This document shows positions 23,741-35,551 of a stretch of DNA of 64,000 bases, in pieces. The notes beneath the pieces were generated by a model. The model was given only the letters and a program-made list of their open reading frames with translations. It had not been told where the DNA came from and made no database searches. The stretch spans positions 62,001 to 126,000 of the forward strand of contig SAUG01000004.1 in the NCBI GenBank assembly GCA_011316305.1, in the 5' to 3' direction. Source of the DNA: Rusavskia elegans (Eukaryota > Ascomycota > Lecanoromycetes > Teloschistales > Teloschistaceae). The position numbers were made by a program, and so were the translations under genes. Each line of letters starts with the position of its first letter. Position 1 is the first letter of the stretch.

Positions 23741-26700
23741 AATTTTATAATTCTCGACTCTATAGCTTTATCGGCTTTATTAAATAAACTAGATTTTATT
23801 AATAGTTAGATATTCGACTATATCTATAACTATTATACTATTTTCTAATAGTACTTTTTTATTAATAAAATCCGTCTAAAATAGATCTATAACCGGTATT
23901 AGTAATACTATTAGCTTCCGACCGATCGCTAAAAGTACTATTATATTTAACTATTTTATTAATAATAGATACCGGTTTATATAATTTTATAACGTCCTTT
24001 ATACCCCCGGGTCCGGCGCTAATTTTCTATTAATATAATAAATTTAGAAAATAGACGCTAAAATAATTATTAAAGACTATAGCTTTAACTTTAAATTGAG
24101 TACTCCGGATTTAATATTAACTATCTATACGTATAAAGGTTTATTTCTATTAAATTTTAATACTATATAGTACGGCCCTATAAAAACTTTTTCAATTTTT
24201 TTTTTTTTCTATTTTTATTTTTTTTTATTAATATCCGATATAGTTTTAAAGGTACTCGCTAAAATATTAGTAGAAGTAGAAAGTATCTAGTACGCCCGGT
24301 TTAAATATCTAAAAAACCAGAATTTATATAAACTAGTAAATATATCTATAAAAATTAATTTATTTAAAGTTTCTAAATTTAAATTTGATTTTAATAAAAT
24401 TAATATTTTAAGTAAATAATATAAATAGCTTTATAGAAGCTATATCCGCCCCGATAACGGTTTTATAAACTTTATTTATACTAATTATATAGAACCTAAT
24501 CGAAAAATTAAAGTTCTAGTTATATATAATAGGAGCTAATAAATCTTTACCTTTCTAAATAATAATATCTAGAAGTACGGTATTTATATAATTAAAATAA
24601 AAGATAGCTCCGAAATCTTCGAATACTAGAACTACTTCTACGCTTATAATAAAAAAGGCGTTTTTATTATTAAACGTTTTTATAGTAATAACGAATTTAG
24701 GAGCTATATTATATCTAAAAGTTTTATTAATAGAAATATCTAGTAGGAATCTACCGTATTTTATAATCTATAATAGAATAGTACCTCCGAATACTTCGAA
24801 TAAATACTAATATATAAAACCTATCCTATATTAGTTTATAACAGCTTTAGTAAAAAAAAAATATTAGCCGCTATTTATTAAAGCTACTATTTTTTTATAT
24901 TTCCGGTAATCTAGTAGTAAATTAGATATAATTTTATATAAAAAGGAATATAGTAGACTTCTAGATTTAAACCGATTCCGTATTTAAAATTTTATAGTAT
25001 ATCTAATATATAGTAAAAGAATTCGGAAATTCTATAATTTAAGTTATAAATATATCTTAGTCGGTTACTTTAGTAATACTATCTATAAAATATTAAATTT
25101 TTATAATAAAATCGTCCGTATTTCTTCCGTAGTATTTAAAAAGATAGATAAATATCTAGATTTATTAGATCTATAGGAATTAGAAAAATCTAAAGATAAA
25201 TAGTAATTTCTATAAAAATAGTAGCGTATTAATAGAAAGTCTAATTCTAGAAGATTATAGTTATAATCTAGTAACCTTTCATTAATATTTAAACTAATAA
25301 TTTCCTTTTACTAAATTCTAGTATTTTATCGAAATTGATTTATCTATAGTTAAATTCTATTATCGGTTTATTTATCTAATAGTTTTTATATTACCGAAAT
25401 TAATAATTCGGATTTAGATTCTAATTCCGATATATTATTACCCTATTTTAAAACTATTATATCTTGCCAATTAACCGATTATATTATTTAATCCCTTTTT
25501 AAAGTTCTATATAATTACTCCGAACTCCGGGTACAAGATAATTATAATCGTTTTTTACTAAATTTAATTATAAATATTAATATATTTATTAGTACTATAA
25601 AAAAAAGTATAGTATTAGATCTTTCCGAACCCTAATTATATAAAAAGGCTATAAAATTACTTTATACCGACGAATAGTATAAGACTATAGAAAAAACACT
25701 AGTATTATTAGAATTAAACGATATTTAGATACTATATACTAAGGTATTAATATCTTTTATAAAATATTTTCTAGGAAGTAAATAGATATATAAAATTAAA
25801 AGGGATACCGATAGTAGAATTATATATTTTAAAGCTCGCTAGGTTATTTATAGTTTTAAATAGGAAGCCGCCGTCGATTTTAATAGAATTTTCGCCTCTA
25901 TTATTAAGCTAATATTATATAAAGCTATTTCCGCTATAGCTACTGCCTACGGCCTTAAATTTAATTAAATAGATATTAAAACTACCTTCCTCTATAGTTA
26001 TATAGATAAAAATATCTATATATAATATTCTACTGATTTCGGCGACTCTAATATAATATATAAGCTCCGGAAGATCTTCTATAATTTTAAATAGTTACCT
26101 CGAGTCTAGTACTACTACTTCGCTAAATTTTTTATTACTATCGGCTTTAAATTTCTAGAATCCGATTATAGTATTTTTTATAATAATATAATTAATATCG
26201 GCGTTTATATTAATAATATCTTTCTATATAGCGCTAGTTATTAAAACTTTAATAATATTAAAGTATATTTAAATAAACGATTTTAAATATTAGATTTAGA
26301 CCTAGTTAATTTCTATTTCGATATAAAGATTATTAGAAACCGGGAACTCCGTACTATTTAGTTAAGTTAAACTAACTATATTAAATAGATTCTAAAAAAT
26401 TATAGCTTCGCTATCTATAAAAATAATATTTCTATTTCTATAAATTCCGGCTTTTATTTAGAAACTATTTCTTCCGACTAGAACTATATTCTGCTAATAA
26501 AATATAAATATTAGAACGCTATCGGCTCTTTAATATATACTATATTTTAAATCCGCCCCGATATCGCCTTCGCTATCTCTATTATTAGTCGATATTTATC
26601 TAATTTTATAAACTACTACTAGAACGCTATTATTAGGATTTTTAAATATCTATATAAAACGGTTTACTTTACTTTTATCTATGGAAATAATCTATAGAAG

Positions 26701-26890
26701 CTTCGGGGGTATACTAATACTAATTAAACAGGTTACTATAAAATCTATTATTTTATTTCTAGATATATTTTCGATATTAGATCCGGCGCTATTAGCTAGT
26801 TATCTAAACGGCAAGCTATTATAATTATATCGACTACCGAAATAGAATTAGATAGCGAAACTAGAGCTACTAAAAAGACTATTTAGTTAA
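23740..26890 (+). pseudogene. Copia-A pol remnant: protease, integrase, RT, start of RNase H
   Basis: The protease region shows ILDS at about 23752. The GAG-pre-integrase region shows VLYTPGSGANFL at 23994-24029. Integrase follows at about 24300-25130, where the second acidic position reads RFYSNNEF. Reverse transcriptase covers about 25690-26330 with KIKRDTDSRIIYFKARQ, FNQIDIKTTFLYSYID and the box YINN at 26206-26217, in which both Asp became Asn. RNase H begins around 26570 and reads SRYIFDIRSGAISQLSKRQA and STTEIELDSETRATKKTIQL just before the chromovirus. Few stops remain in reverse transcriptase. Confidence 0.9.
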
Positions 26891-26895
26891 ATTAT
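26891..26895. repeat. target-site duplication ATTAT, left of chromovirus copy 2
   Basis: ATTAT here and at 33577-33581 flank the chromovirus. The uninterrupted site in the paralogous Copia-A at 57881-57900 reads ATTTAGTTAAATTATATTCT, with a single ATTAT at 57891-57895. Confidence 0.93.
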
Positions 26896-27389
26896 TGTTA
26901 TGAGCATAGGCGGCGTGCCTTCGGGAACGCGGTAGTATTTAGTACAGCGCAGGATTTCCTATTACGCTTTAACAGGCAGGAATATATAGGATAGTCTTAG
27001 TATTAGTACTAAGGAATATTTTAGTAGTCTTAGCGAGTAAGTACCCTAAGTACCCTAATCTTAGTAGTCTTAGTAAGTAAGTACTATAAATAAACTCAGT
27101 CTTAATAGTTTTAGTAAGTAAATACCCTAAAATAAAGCTATCTTAGTTATTTTAGTCTATAAGTAACCTAAGTAGTAGAGGATATTATTTATCTATATAG
27201 ATCCCGAACTCGACGCCTTTATAGCTTATATTTAATATATTAATTATCGCTATATACTATTCTAGTAATTAAACTAACTTATTTTTATATTAATTTAAAA
27301 TAATTATCTATTATACCTCCGTTTATAGATATACTAATAAGTCTAACTAACCTTTAGAAATACTAGACCCTCTAGGTAGCCCTATAATA
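26896..27389 (+). repeat. Gypsy 5' LTR of copy 2 (494 bp)
   Basis: It starts TGTTATGAGCATAGGCGG, the least mutated start among the three LTRs, and ends CCTATAATA. The internal AGTCTTAGTAAGTAAGTA units are present in one copy fewer than in the LTR at 5031. The sequence just after it (CTTTAAATACC) does not let me name a tRNA primer. Confidence 0.93.
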
Positions 27390-27439
27390 CTTTAAATACC
27401 TTTAGGATATCTATTACAGGTTGATATTAAACTCCTACC

Positions 27440-28800
27440 TTAAGTAATTCTAACTCTATAGTATAAAAGTCCGAACCTAAAAATAAGGAAATCTAGATAA
27501 AAGATAATAGTAGTAATAAGGAGGTTAGTATTCCTACTACTAATTACCGCGGTTATAGTATTAAAATTAATAAGCCCGATAAATACTATAGAAACCGGAA
27601 TAAACTAGAAGACTAGTTTATATAATTAGATATATACTTCGTATTCTATCCTATATTTAAAGAGAAAAAAACTCTTTTTACTATATCCTATCTTCGAGGA
27701 CGAGCCTAGTATTAGATAAAACCTCTTTTATACTAATATATTAATAACGAAGAAGATAATAAATATATCTTCGTATAGTTTATACGATTTAAAAAAGCTA
27801 TTTATAATATCTTCGGAATTTTAAATAAGATTCTAACTACTAAATATTTAATTTAATATCTTTAGTAAAAAACTATAGTATCGGAATATACTATATAGTT
27901 TAAGGAATAGTTACTACTAATAGAGTAAAATAACGATACCTTATATATAATATATAGACGAGGACTAAAAGAGCGAATAAAGGACGAATTTATATATAAT
28001 AGTTAAATATATAAAACTTTAGATAATTTAATTAAAATATCTATCGACCTTAATAATAAGTTATATAAAAGAGAGATAGAAAAATAAAAGACTACGAGCT
28101 AGTATAGGATACTACTCTAGGAAGCTATATAGAAAATAGCTACTAAATAAAAGGACCGGAGATAGCTATTATAGACCTATATCTATAGAACTAGACTCTA
28201 TATAATAGTAATATAAAGGAAAGAACTCTAAAAATAGTAAAAGAAATAAGAATCCTAAAATATACTATAATTATAGTAAACCAGGCTACTTTATAAAAGA
28301 GTATCGATTAAGTAAAATATAGTAACGACAGCTTAATACTATATTAAAAAAACCTAAAGACTAGTAAAAAATTATCTTAGAAAATAATAATAGTAGTTCT
28401 AAATTCTAGGAAGCTAGTTTAGACGAAGAATTTATATTTATAGAAAATAATAAAATATTATAGGAAGCTACTACGAATAACGCTTTACTATAAATATTAA
28501 TAAAACCTACTAGGAAGAAAACCGCCTCTAGATAAAAAATTATAATAATAGAGGACGTTAGACTAGTATACCTTTAAACTCCTTATAATAAAAAACTAGT
28601 AAAGGAAGAATTTATAGTAATTTATAAAGGATTTAAAAATACTTATAAAATATATATTAATAACGATTACCTATAAGATAATTAGTAGGATTAGGAAGTA
28701 AACTATATTATCGATATATTAGAAAAGAAATTAGGAAGTAATATCTCTAAAAATAAAGATATCTCTAAACTGATATTATAACGAAACAATATAATAAAAG
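27440..28800 (+). pseudogene. Gypsy gag remnant of copy 2
   Basis: This is the decayed capsid region. At 28263-28304 the frame reads YYNYSKPGYFIKEY, with Tyr in place of every Cys and His ligand of the knuckle. The stretch around 28780-28865 is absent from copy 1. The N-terminal part, which copy 1 lacks in this window, is visible here, but I cannot fix a start codon. Confidence 0.8.
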
Positions 28801-29199
28801 GAGATTAATATATACTACTTAGTTAGACCGCCTGCTATAATAATAACTATAGAGTCTACGAATTAGAAAAAAAAGAAGCCGGGTAGTATCTATTAAAACC
28901 ACGCCGACGTACTCCCGTAATACCTATAAAAACCGGAAGTTATAATACTTATAACTATTCTGGGTATATTACCTATAGTAGATACGAATACTAGAAGGAA
29001 TAGTAAAAGAGAAATAGAATTCTTAATTAGAACCTCTATAGATATATTTCGCGAGTAAACTATAAAAATAAAAAATACGAAAATATTAAATATAACTCGG
29101 GAAAAGTTAAAATCTCGTAGTAATAGATATACTATAAATATATAACTCTATAGCCCGGAAAAAATAACTAAATTTAGCTAGCTATATATATATATTCGA

Positions 29200-32100
29200 A
29201 ATTAAGATAATTATCGAAACTAATAATAGACTATAGAAAATTAAAATATTTATCGATTTAGGCGTAACCGGAAATTTTATATTAGAAGATTTAGCTATAA
29301 AGAAAAGGTTCCCTTAGACTAAGAAAAAGGACCTATATAACTTAATAGTTATTAATAGAAATAAAATACTAAATAGAGATAGAAAGGTTATAAAAAAAAT
29401 AATACCGTTCTAAATAATAATTAACTAGTACTAAAAAAAACTTTAGTTTAATATTATTTAGATAGCCAGCTATAATATTATATTTAGAATATTTTAGTTA
29501 AAGGATTATAATCTAGTAATAGACTAGAAAAAAAGAATACTTAGCTTTAAACGATATTCCTATATAGAGAGTATCTAGCCTACGCCGAAATAGCGATCTC
29601 GGGTAGATAAGAAGTAGAATATAAAATATAAACTTATAACTTCGAAAAAAGATAACTAAAAACTATTTAGGTCCGACTTATTAAATACCGGTAGAGGTTA
29701 GCTAGATTAATAAAATAGAAATAGAAAGGAAAATTATAAACCTTTTAAGAACCTTATATTATCTAATATAAAGTTAATAGAAAATCTATTAGGAAGGGTT
29801 CTAGATAAATATAAAAACTAGATAAACTTATTTCGGGAAAAAGTAACTATAAAAGTACTACCTAAATATTAGTTATAGGATTACGAAATTAAATTTAAAC
29901 TAGATAAATAATCTATATTTAGACCTATCTATCTATTATCTATAAAAGAGCTTAAAATATTCTATAAATATCTAGACGAAAATATAAAAAAGGGATTTAT
30001 TAGAAAATCTTAATTACTAGTAGGATATCCGATCTTTTTTATATTTAAAAAGGACGGAATATTCCGTTTATATATTAATTACCGGAAGCTAAATAATATT
30101 ATAATTAAGAATAGATATTTATTACTAAATATTAGCGAACTCTAGAATAGATTCTCTAAAATAAAATATTTTATAAAACTCGACCTTTAAAGAGTATATA
30201 ATCTTATATAAATAAAGGCCGGAAAAGAATAAAAAATAGCTTTCTAAATACGGTATAGTTACTATAAATATATAGAAATACTATTTAGATTTATAAACGC
30301 CCCGGTAACCTATTAGGATATAATTAATAATATACTAAAAGAATATCCTAATATATTTATTATTACCTACTTCGATAATATCCTGGTTTTTTCTAAAATA
30401 CTTGAAGAATATAAGTAATATATTAGCTAAATTCTTAATTATCTAAAGGGGAAAAATTTATACTTTAAACTAGAAAAATATAAATTCTATAAAAAAGAAG
30501 TTAATTTCCTAGAATTTATTATAGGGCGAAACGGACTATATATCGACTCTAGTAAACTAAAAGCTATTATAAAAAAGGAAATACTAATAAATATTAAAAA
30601 AGTCTAGAGCTTCTTTAGATTTATAAACTATAATTAAAAGTTTATAAAAAACTATTCTAAAAGAGCTCTCGCTTTAATAACTTTAATAAAAGATACCGTT
30701 AAATAGTATTAGGGAGAAAGAAAATAATAAGTATTTAAAGATTTTAAAAGAGAATATATAAAAGACCCGATATTTAAAATATTTAATCTAAAAAAACTAT
30801 TATAAATAGAAATAGATTTATTAGATCTAGCTATTAGAATATATTTTTTATAATAATATAATAGTAAATAGTACCTAATAGTATATATATCTAGAGAATT
30901 ATCGCTAGTAGAATAAAATTATAATATCTATAATAAAGAACTACTAGCTATAGTAGCTATACTAGAATAGTAAAGAGTATACGCTAAAAGATTACTAGAA
31001 TTAACTATTTTTATAGACTATAAAAACCTTTTATATTTTATAATAATAAAATAATTTAATAGAAAATAAATATAATAGTCTAAACTCTTCGGTTAGTATA
31101 AATTTAAAATATACTATATTCTAGGTAAAAAAAATAGAAAAATAGATACTTTTAGTCGAAGAAGTAATTATATAAAAATAAGAGAGGTTTTTAATAATAG
31201 TATTCTTAGAATTAATAAGGATAAATTACTATTAGTAAATTAGTATAAGATAAATATAACGCTACGTATATTTAGAAACGACTAGAAATAGTTTCCTATT
31301 AAAAAAAGAAAACTATAAATACTAGACGATAAAATTAATAAATATATTAAAGAGTACTATAATAGAATACTATAAAGGTATCTAGGTGTAATAAAGATAA
31401 TATAACTTTTATAATAGTATTACTAGTTTTCTAATATAAAATAATATATCGAGATATATATTAAAAGATATTTTAATTATTAGTAAAATAAATATAATAT
31501 ATATACTTATTATAGAAAGATTTAATATTAGAAACTACCGGACTTACTATAGAAGGAAGTTATATTAGATTTTATTATTAAACTCCTAAAATTAAAGGAC
31601 CCGATAATAGATATAGAATATAACTCGATATTTAATATAGTAGATAGACTTATAAAGTATATTTACGTAATCCTATTAAAAGAAGACTTTATAGCGGAAT
31701 AATTTAGATTCGTTATCCTAGATCGATTATTTCGGTACTATAGACTACTAGAAGTATTAATAAGTAATAGAGATAAGTTCTTTACTTTAAACTATTAGTA
31801 AACCTTTATTCCTTTACTTAGTATTAAGCTAAAAATATTAATAGCTTTTTATCCGATAACGGATAGATAGATAGAACGTATTAACTAAATACTCGAATAA
31901 TATCTAAAGTATTATATTAACGATACTTAGAATAATTAGGTTTCGCTTTTACTAATAGTATAATTAGTACTTAATATAAGAGAATTAAATACTATAAAAG
32001 AAATACTATTCTACGCCGATAATAAAAAATAACCGAATTTATTAAAATAATCGCTACTATATAAATTAGCGGAATTAGTAATTTAAAGAATCGATATTTA

Positions 32101-32640
32101 GAAAAAGATCTATAGGAATATCCTAATAATATAGGAATATTCGGGCTAATACTAAAATAAAAAGCGAAAAATAGTACTTTAATTAAAGAAAAGAGATAAA
32201 ATATACCTTTTTATAAAAAATCTAAAAATAAGGACTCTAAATAAAAAACTTAATTATATTCAAGTCGGACTATTTTTAATTAAAGAGATTAGAGGACCTT
32301 AGAACTTTAAACTTAATCTATCTAAAGATACTAAAGTATACCCGGTATTCTATATATTTTTTTTAGAACTAGCCGATCCCGGAACGCTATTATAATAGAT
32401 ATTTAATTTTAAAATATAAAAGGAAGATACCTTTATAGTTAAAAAGATCCTACGATAGAAAGGTTAAAATTATCTAATTAAATAGAAAGGTTACCCTACC
32501 TTAGAAAATACCCAGAAATCTAAAAAATACTTAGTAAACTACTAGAAGGCTCTATAATAGTTCTACTAAAAGGAATTAAAAAAGTTATTAACTAACCGGA
32601 ATCGCTAGGTAGAAGAATCTACTCGGAAGTAATATCGATA
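29200..32640 (+). pseudogene. Gypsy pol remnant of copy 2 with chromodomain
   Basis: Protease reads FIDLGVTGNFILEDLA at 29249-29296, with its catalytic Asp still present, unlike copy 1. Reverse transcriptase spans about 29910-30420 (PIYLLSIKELK, KKDGIFRLYINYRKLNN) with the box TYFDN near 30364-30378, the second Asp being Asn. RNase H is at about 30800-31090 (KELLAIVAILE and IDYKNLLYF). Integrase is at about 31330-32400 (LDFIIKLLKLKDP). The chromodomain is at about 32440-32560 (NYLIK, stop, KGYPTLENTQ). The order protease, RT, RNase H, integrase, chromodomain defines a chromovirus. Confidence 0.92.
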
Positions 32641-33067
32641 AAAGGATTTAAATCTATAGAAGAAAACGGATTTATAGTAACTACTTTATATTCTAGCTCT
32701 TCGATATTTTATAGCTTACTATTAATTATAATATACTACTCTTCTTTAATATAATCTAACTTATTTTATATATACTTTATATAACTCTTTTTTTAACTTT
32801 TTATATTTATCTTTAAGACGATACTAGCGCGCAGTATCTAATAGAGTAAGGTTATAGAAATAGGCTTATTTTATATAATTAATATACTTTTCGGAACCTT
32901 CGCCGATATAATAGGATTTCCCCGACTAGAAATAATTCCGGTAAGGATATATAGCTAATATACCGATATCTAATAATAGGACTTTTTTTATAACGATCTT
33001 TAGTCGATAGTTTTTACTTTTTACCTATAAAAGAGAAAGGATAATAGTTTTTTAGGACGAAAAATCT

Positions 33068-33082
33068 AAAGAGGGGACCTAG
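33068..33082 (+). promoter_or_regulatory. polypurine tract candidate of chromovirus copy 2
   Basis: AAAGAGGGGAC sits just upstream of the 3' LTR, which starts at 33083. The equivalent in copy 1 is AAAAAGGGAAC before 5031. Such a tract primes plus-strand DNA synthesis. Four bases (CTAG) separate it from the LTR, which is slightly unusual. Confidence 0.6.
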
Positions 33083-33576
33083 TAATATAAATATAGGCGG
33101 CGTACTTTCGGGAATATAGTAGTATTTAGTATAGTATAGAATTTCCTATTACGCCTTAATAGGTAGGGATATATAGGACGGTCTTAGTATTAGTACTAAG
33201 GAGTATTTTAGTAGTTTTAGTAAATAAATATCCTAAATACTCTGATCTTAGTAGTTTTAGTAAGTAAGTATTATAAGTAAATTTAGTCTTAGTAATCTTA
33301 GTAAGTAAGTACCCTAAAATAAGGCTATCTTAGTTATCTCAGTCTATAAATAACCTAAATAGTAGAGGATTTTATTTATCTATATAGATCCTAAACTCGA
33401 CGCCCTTATAGCTCGTATTTAATTTATTAGTTATCGCTATATACTACTCTAGTAATTAAACTGACTTATTTTTATATTAACTTGAAGTAATTACCCGTTG
33501 TACCTCCGTTTACAGATATACTAATAAGTCCAACCAACCCTTGGAGATACCAGACCCCCTAGGTAGCCCTATAACA
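33083..33576 (+). repeat. Gypsy 3' LTR of copy 2 (494 bp)
   Basis: It begins TAATATAAATATAGGCGG and ends CCCTATAACA, keeping the CA end that the other two LTRs have lost. Its length equals that of the 5' LTR. Confidence 0.93.
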
Positions 33577-33725
33577 ATTATATTCTAAATTAGTTATTAA
33601 TCGATAAATAGGATTTAAACGCTACTCTAGATATAGTAATCTTCTATAATAATAACTAGAACGCTATTACTTTCGCTAAAAAACTTTTAATTCTATAGTT
33701 ATATTAAATATATTAATATCTATAT
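33577..33725 (+). pseudogene. Copia-A RNase H, continuation after the chromovirus
   Basis: The sequence from 33577 continues the Copia-A frame interrupted at 26895 and aligns with 57891-58050. It includes the stretch corresponding to DIVTFYSNN-like residues and the following segment ending CTATATTAAAT, where the L-element begins. Confidence 0.85.
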
Positions 33726-33806
33726 TAAATCCCCTTGTGGGGCCCCTGTCCGGGGTTATAATTGAGTTATCATACATATACGTTTTATTACCGTAGTTTT
33801 TATGCG

Positions 33807-33823
33807 GCAACAACAGTTGTTGC
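33807..33823. repeat. 17-nt perfect palindrome in L-element copy 2
   Basis: GCAACAACAGTTGTTGC has eight-base arms around a central A. The other L-elements keep only part of it (GGCAACGATTATTG at 8610 and 52010). Confidence 0.8.
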
Positions 33824-33984
33824 TTGTGCAGCAAAGAATTTTCGCAGTTAAAAGAAGCAGTTAACTAAGGTTTACAGCGGTAATTAATCGTTTTTATTCT
33901 ATTATATCCTCTATTTAATTACTATTCCTCCCCTATATAAGTATACCTTTTATTACTCGCAGTCTTCCACGTACCAGGATTCCC

Positions 33985-34396
33985 TTATACTACTTCGAAA
34001 TACGTACGATTATAAGCTACCAATATGGCCTCCAGGACTACCTGCCAGGCGGTAATACTATCTTTTACCCTTATTACTTCGTCCTCGTCTATAGTCGTAC
34101 CCGAATCCAGACGGCCTGCTAACCTATCTAGATACCCGACGACTGCTAGCTTAACTTCCAGCTCGACTGCTAGCTCGGATTCTAGTAGGATAAAGGCCCC
34201 TACTAGGAGTTTAATATAGTCGCTAAGACTATACGGCTCCGGCGGATTCGGAATACGAGGCTTTAATATCGCAGTTAAGACCGACGGATTTCGGGATTTA
34301 AAGTCCGTTATAAGCGGACTAGTAAGGACTCGGTCGACATTATCGAATAGCTTAAATTTAGCGATTTTAAACTCTATTTCTTCTAATTAGAAAGGT
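33985..34396 (-). pseudogene. conserved ORF of L-element copy 2, about 135 codons, unknown product
   Basis: On the minus strand the frame runs open from near 34396 to a TAA at 33985-33987, and reads upstream through TAA codons where Gln is likely. It contains PYSLSDYIKLLVGAF, YLDRLAGRLDSG and AWQVVLEAIL. It aligns without gaps over about 80 residues with the frame at 52149-52557 (PFSLIDRVKLLAIVA, YFNSLAERLDTG, IDIAEIL). Low RIP damage makes this the clearest version. It is Leu/Val/Glu-rich, with no motif I recognise. A plus-strand ATG frame over the same bases (34025-34219) is the shadow. Confidence 0.65.
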
Positions 34397-34766
34397 ATAA
34401 TCGTAATTTATTATTAGTAGAGGTTCTATATATATTAGCCTGCAGCCTAGGCTATTACGGAAGATACGTACGTCAGATACGATAGTAGGTACTAGTAAAA
34501 GAAGAAAAAGAAAAAGAAGCGACTGTAAGGTATATATATTACGAAAATTCTGCTACGTTATATTTTAAGTAAGCTTTAGGAGCTTATACTACAAGCGTAT
34601 TACGGAGTAGATTCGAGTTAATTTTATATAGTTCTTTAGTTTAAGTTAATTAGACTGGGGTACTAGTTCTTATACCGTATATCCAACGCTAGCGTACCAA
34701 TATTAAAGTAAATTGCTTACGGAACCGACGGTTGACCGGGCACCAAAAAAATAAATAAAACAATAA

Positions 34767-35551
34767 ACTTTATATTAGTATTATTTTAAACCGTTAATAC
34801 GCTATTTTAATTATATTAGTAAAAATATTACGAATTTAAAATTTTCGAATATAGATTATATAAATAGGCTATAATTAAATATATCTATTCAAAATTATAT
34901 ACTATTTTTAGAAAATAGGCTATTCGTATTATATTTTAAATTACCGTAAAATATAAAAATCGATATATCGGTTTATAGATCGACCTTTCGAAATCTAAAT
35001 TCGATAGATCGATTTATTTTATCTAAGCTATTTAAATAGCTAAATTTGTTTAAAAAATTAAAAACCGAAAGATTCGAATTCTAAATCTACCGAATTATCT
35101 TTATCGGAACAAATTTCTAGAAAAATAGAATATTATATACTATTTTACCTCTAAATTAAAGAAATTTATATATTAAAATTCTAATAAATTAATAATATAC
35201 TAGAGTTTTAGATTATTTTATATATTATTATAATATTATTATAATATTAGATGAATGTTTAATTGATATATAATTAATTTAAAGTTTTTTAAAATAATTA
35301 ATTAGTAGTAAATTAACGAATTATAAAAAGAAATTAGTTAATATAATAATTTTGAATTCTAGATAATAGACTATTAATAGATTTTTTTTGAAACTCGCTA
35401 TTATTATCAACTTTCTATTCTTTTATATTATATATCTACTAGCTGTTTTAATAAATTTATTTATTAATAAAATATTATTTTCATCTACTATATAACTTTA
35501 ATCCAATAGTAAATTAATAAACTATATAGAAACTAATAGTACCGTCTAAAA
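34767..35551 (+). mobile_element. TA-flanked TIR element (subfamily 1)
   Basis: The body aligns with 17042-17768 and, reversed, with 58567-59363. It includes the internal inverted repeat (AAATCGATATATCGG near 34957 with CGATAGATCGATTTAT near 35002) and the GATTCGAATTC stretch. The right end CCGTCTAAAA is followed by TA at 35552-35553 and then minus-strand Copia-A. The left end, next to the A-rich end of the L-element, is approximate. Confidence 0.65.

Larger units (their letters stand above)
26896..33576 (+). mobile_element. complete Ty3/Gypsy chromovirus copy 2 (6681 bp), RIP-inactivated
   Basis: This is a full element: a 494-bp 5' LTR, gag, pol with a terminal chromodomain, a purine-rich tract, and a 494-bp 3' LTR, flanked by perfect 5-bp ATTAT duplications. 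The LTR ends form TGTTAT and ATAACA. It lies inside Copia-A RNase H in the same orientation. Compared with copy 1 at 1-5564 it differs mainly by transitions. The two LTRs of this copy also differ mostly by C/T and G/A, so LTR divergence reflects RIP and not age. Confidence 0.95.
21364..33725 (+). mobile_element. Copia-A element, 5' LTR present, split by a chromovirus, 3' LTR missing
   Basis: A Ty1/Copia retrotransposon begins with its short LTR at 21364, then shows gag, protease, integrase, reverse transcriptase and RNase H in Copia order. The chromovirus at 26896-33576 interrupts RNase H. The remaining pol resumes at 33577 and is cut at about 33725 by an L-element. Beyond that the element does not resume in the same orientation, so its 3' part is lost or rearranged. 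It is heavily RIP-mutated, yet pol stays legible over long stretches. Confidence 0.88.
33726..34766 (+). mobile_element. L-element copy 2, divergent and least RIP-mutated
   Basis: It is related to the copies at 8535 and 51927 by the start (GGGGTTATAATTGAGTT), by GTTTACAGCG, and by the end (GGTTGACCGGGCACCAAAAAAATAAATAAA). CpA and TpG dinucleotides remain frequent, and the start carries two small GC hairpins (CCCCTTGTGGGG and CCCCTGTCCGGGG) and a perfect palindrome at 33807-33823. It follows Copia-A pol on the left and meets a TA-flanked element on the right. I could not confirm a target duplication, so a later rearrangement at this boundary is likely. Confidence 0.7.

Noticed and set aside
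34025..34219. Plus-strand ORF of 64 codons (Ser/Thr-rich)
   Set aside because: The minus strand over the same bases carries the frame conserved in other L-elements; this one is the complement shadow.
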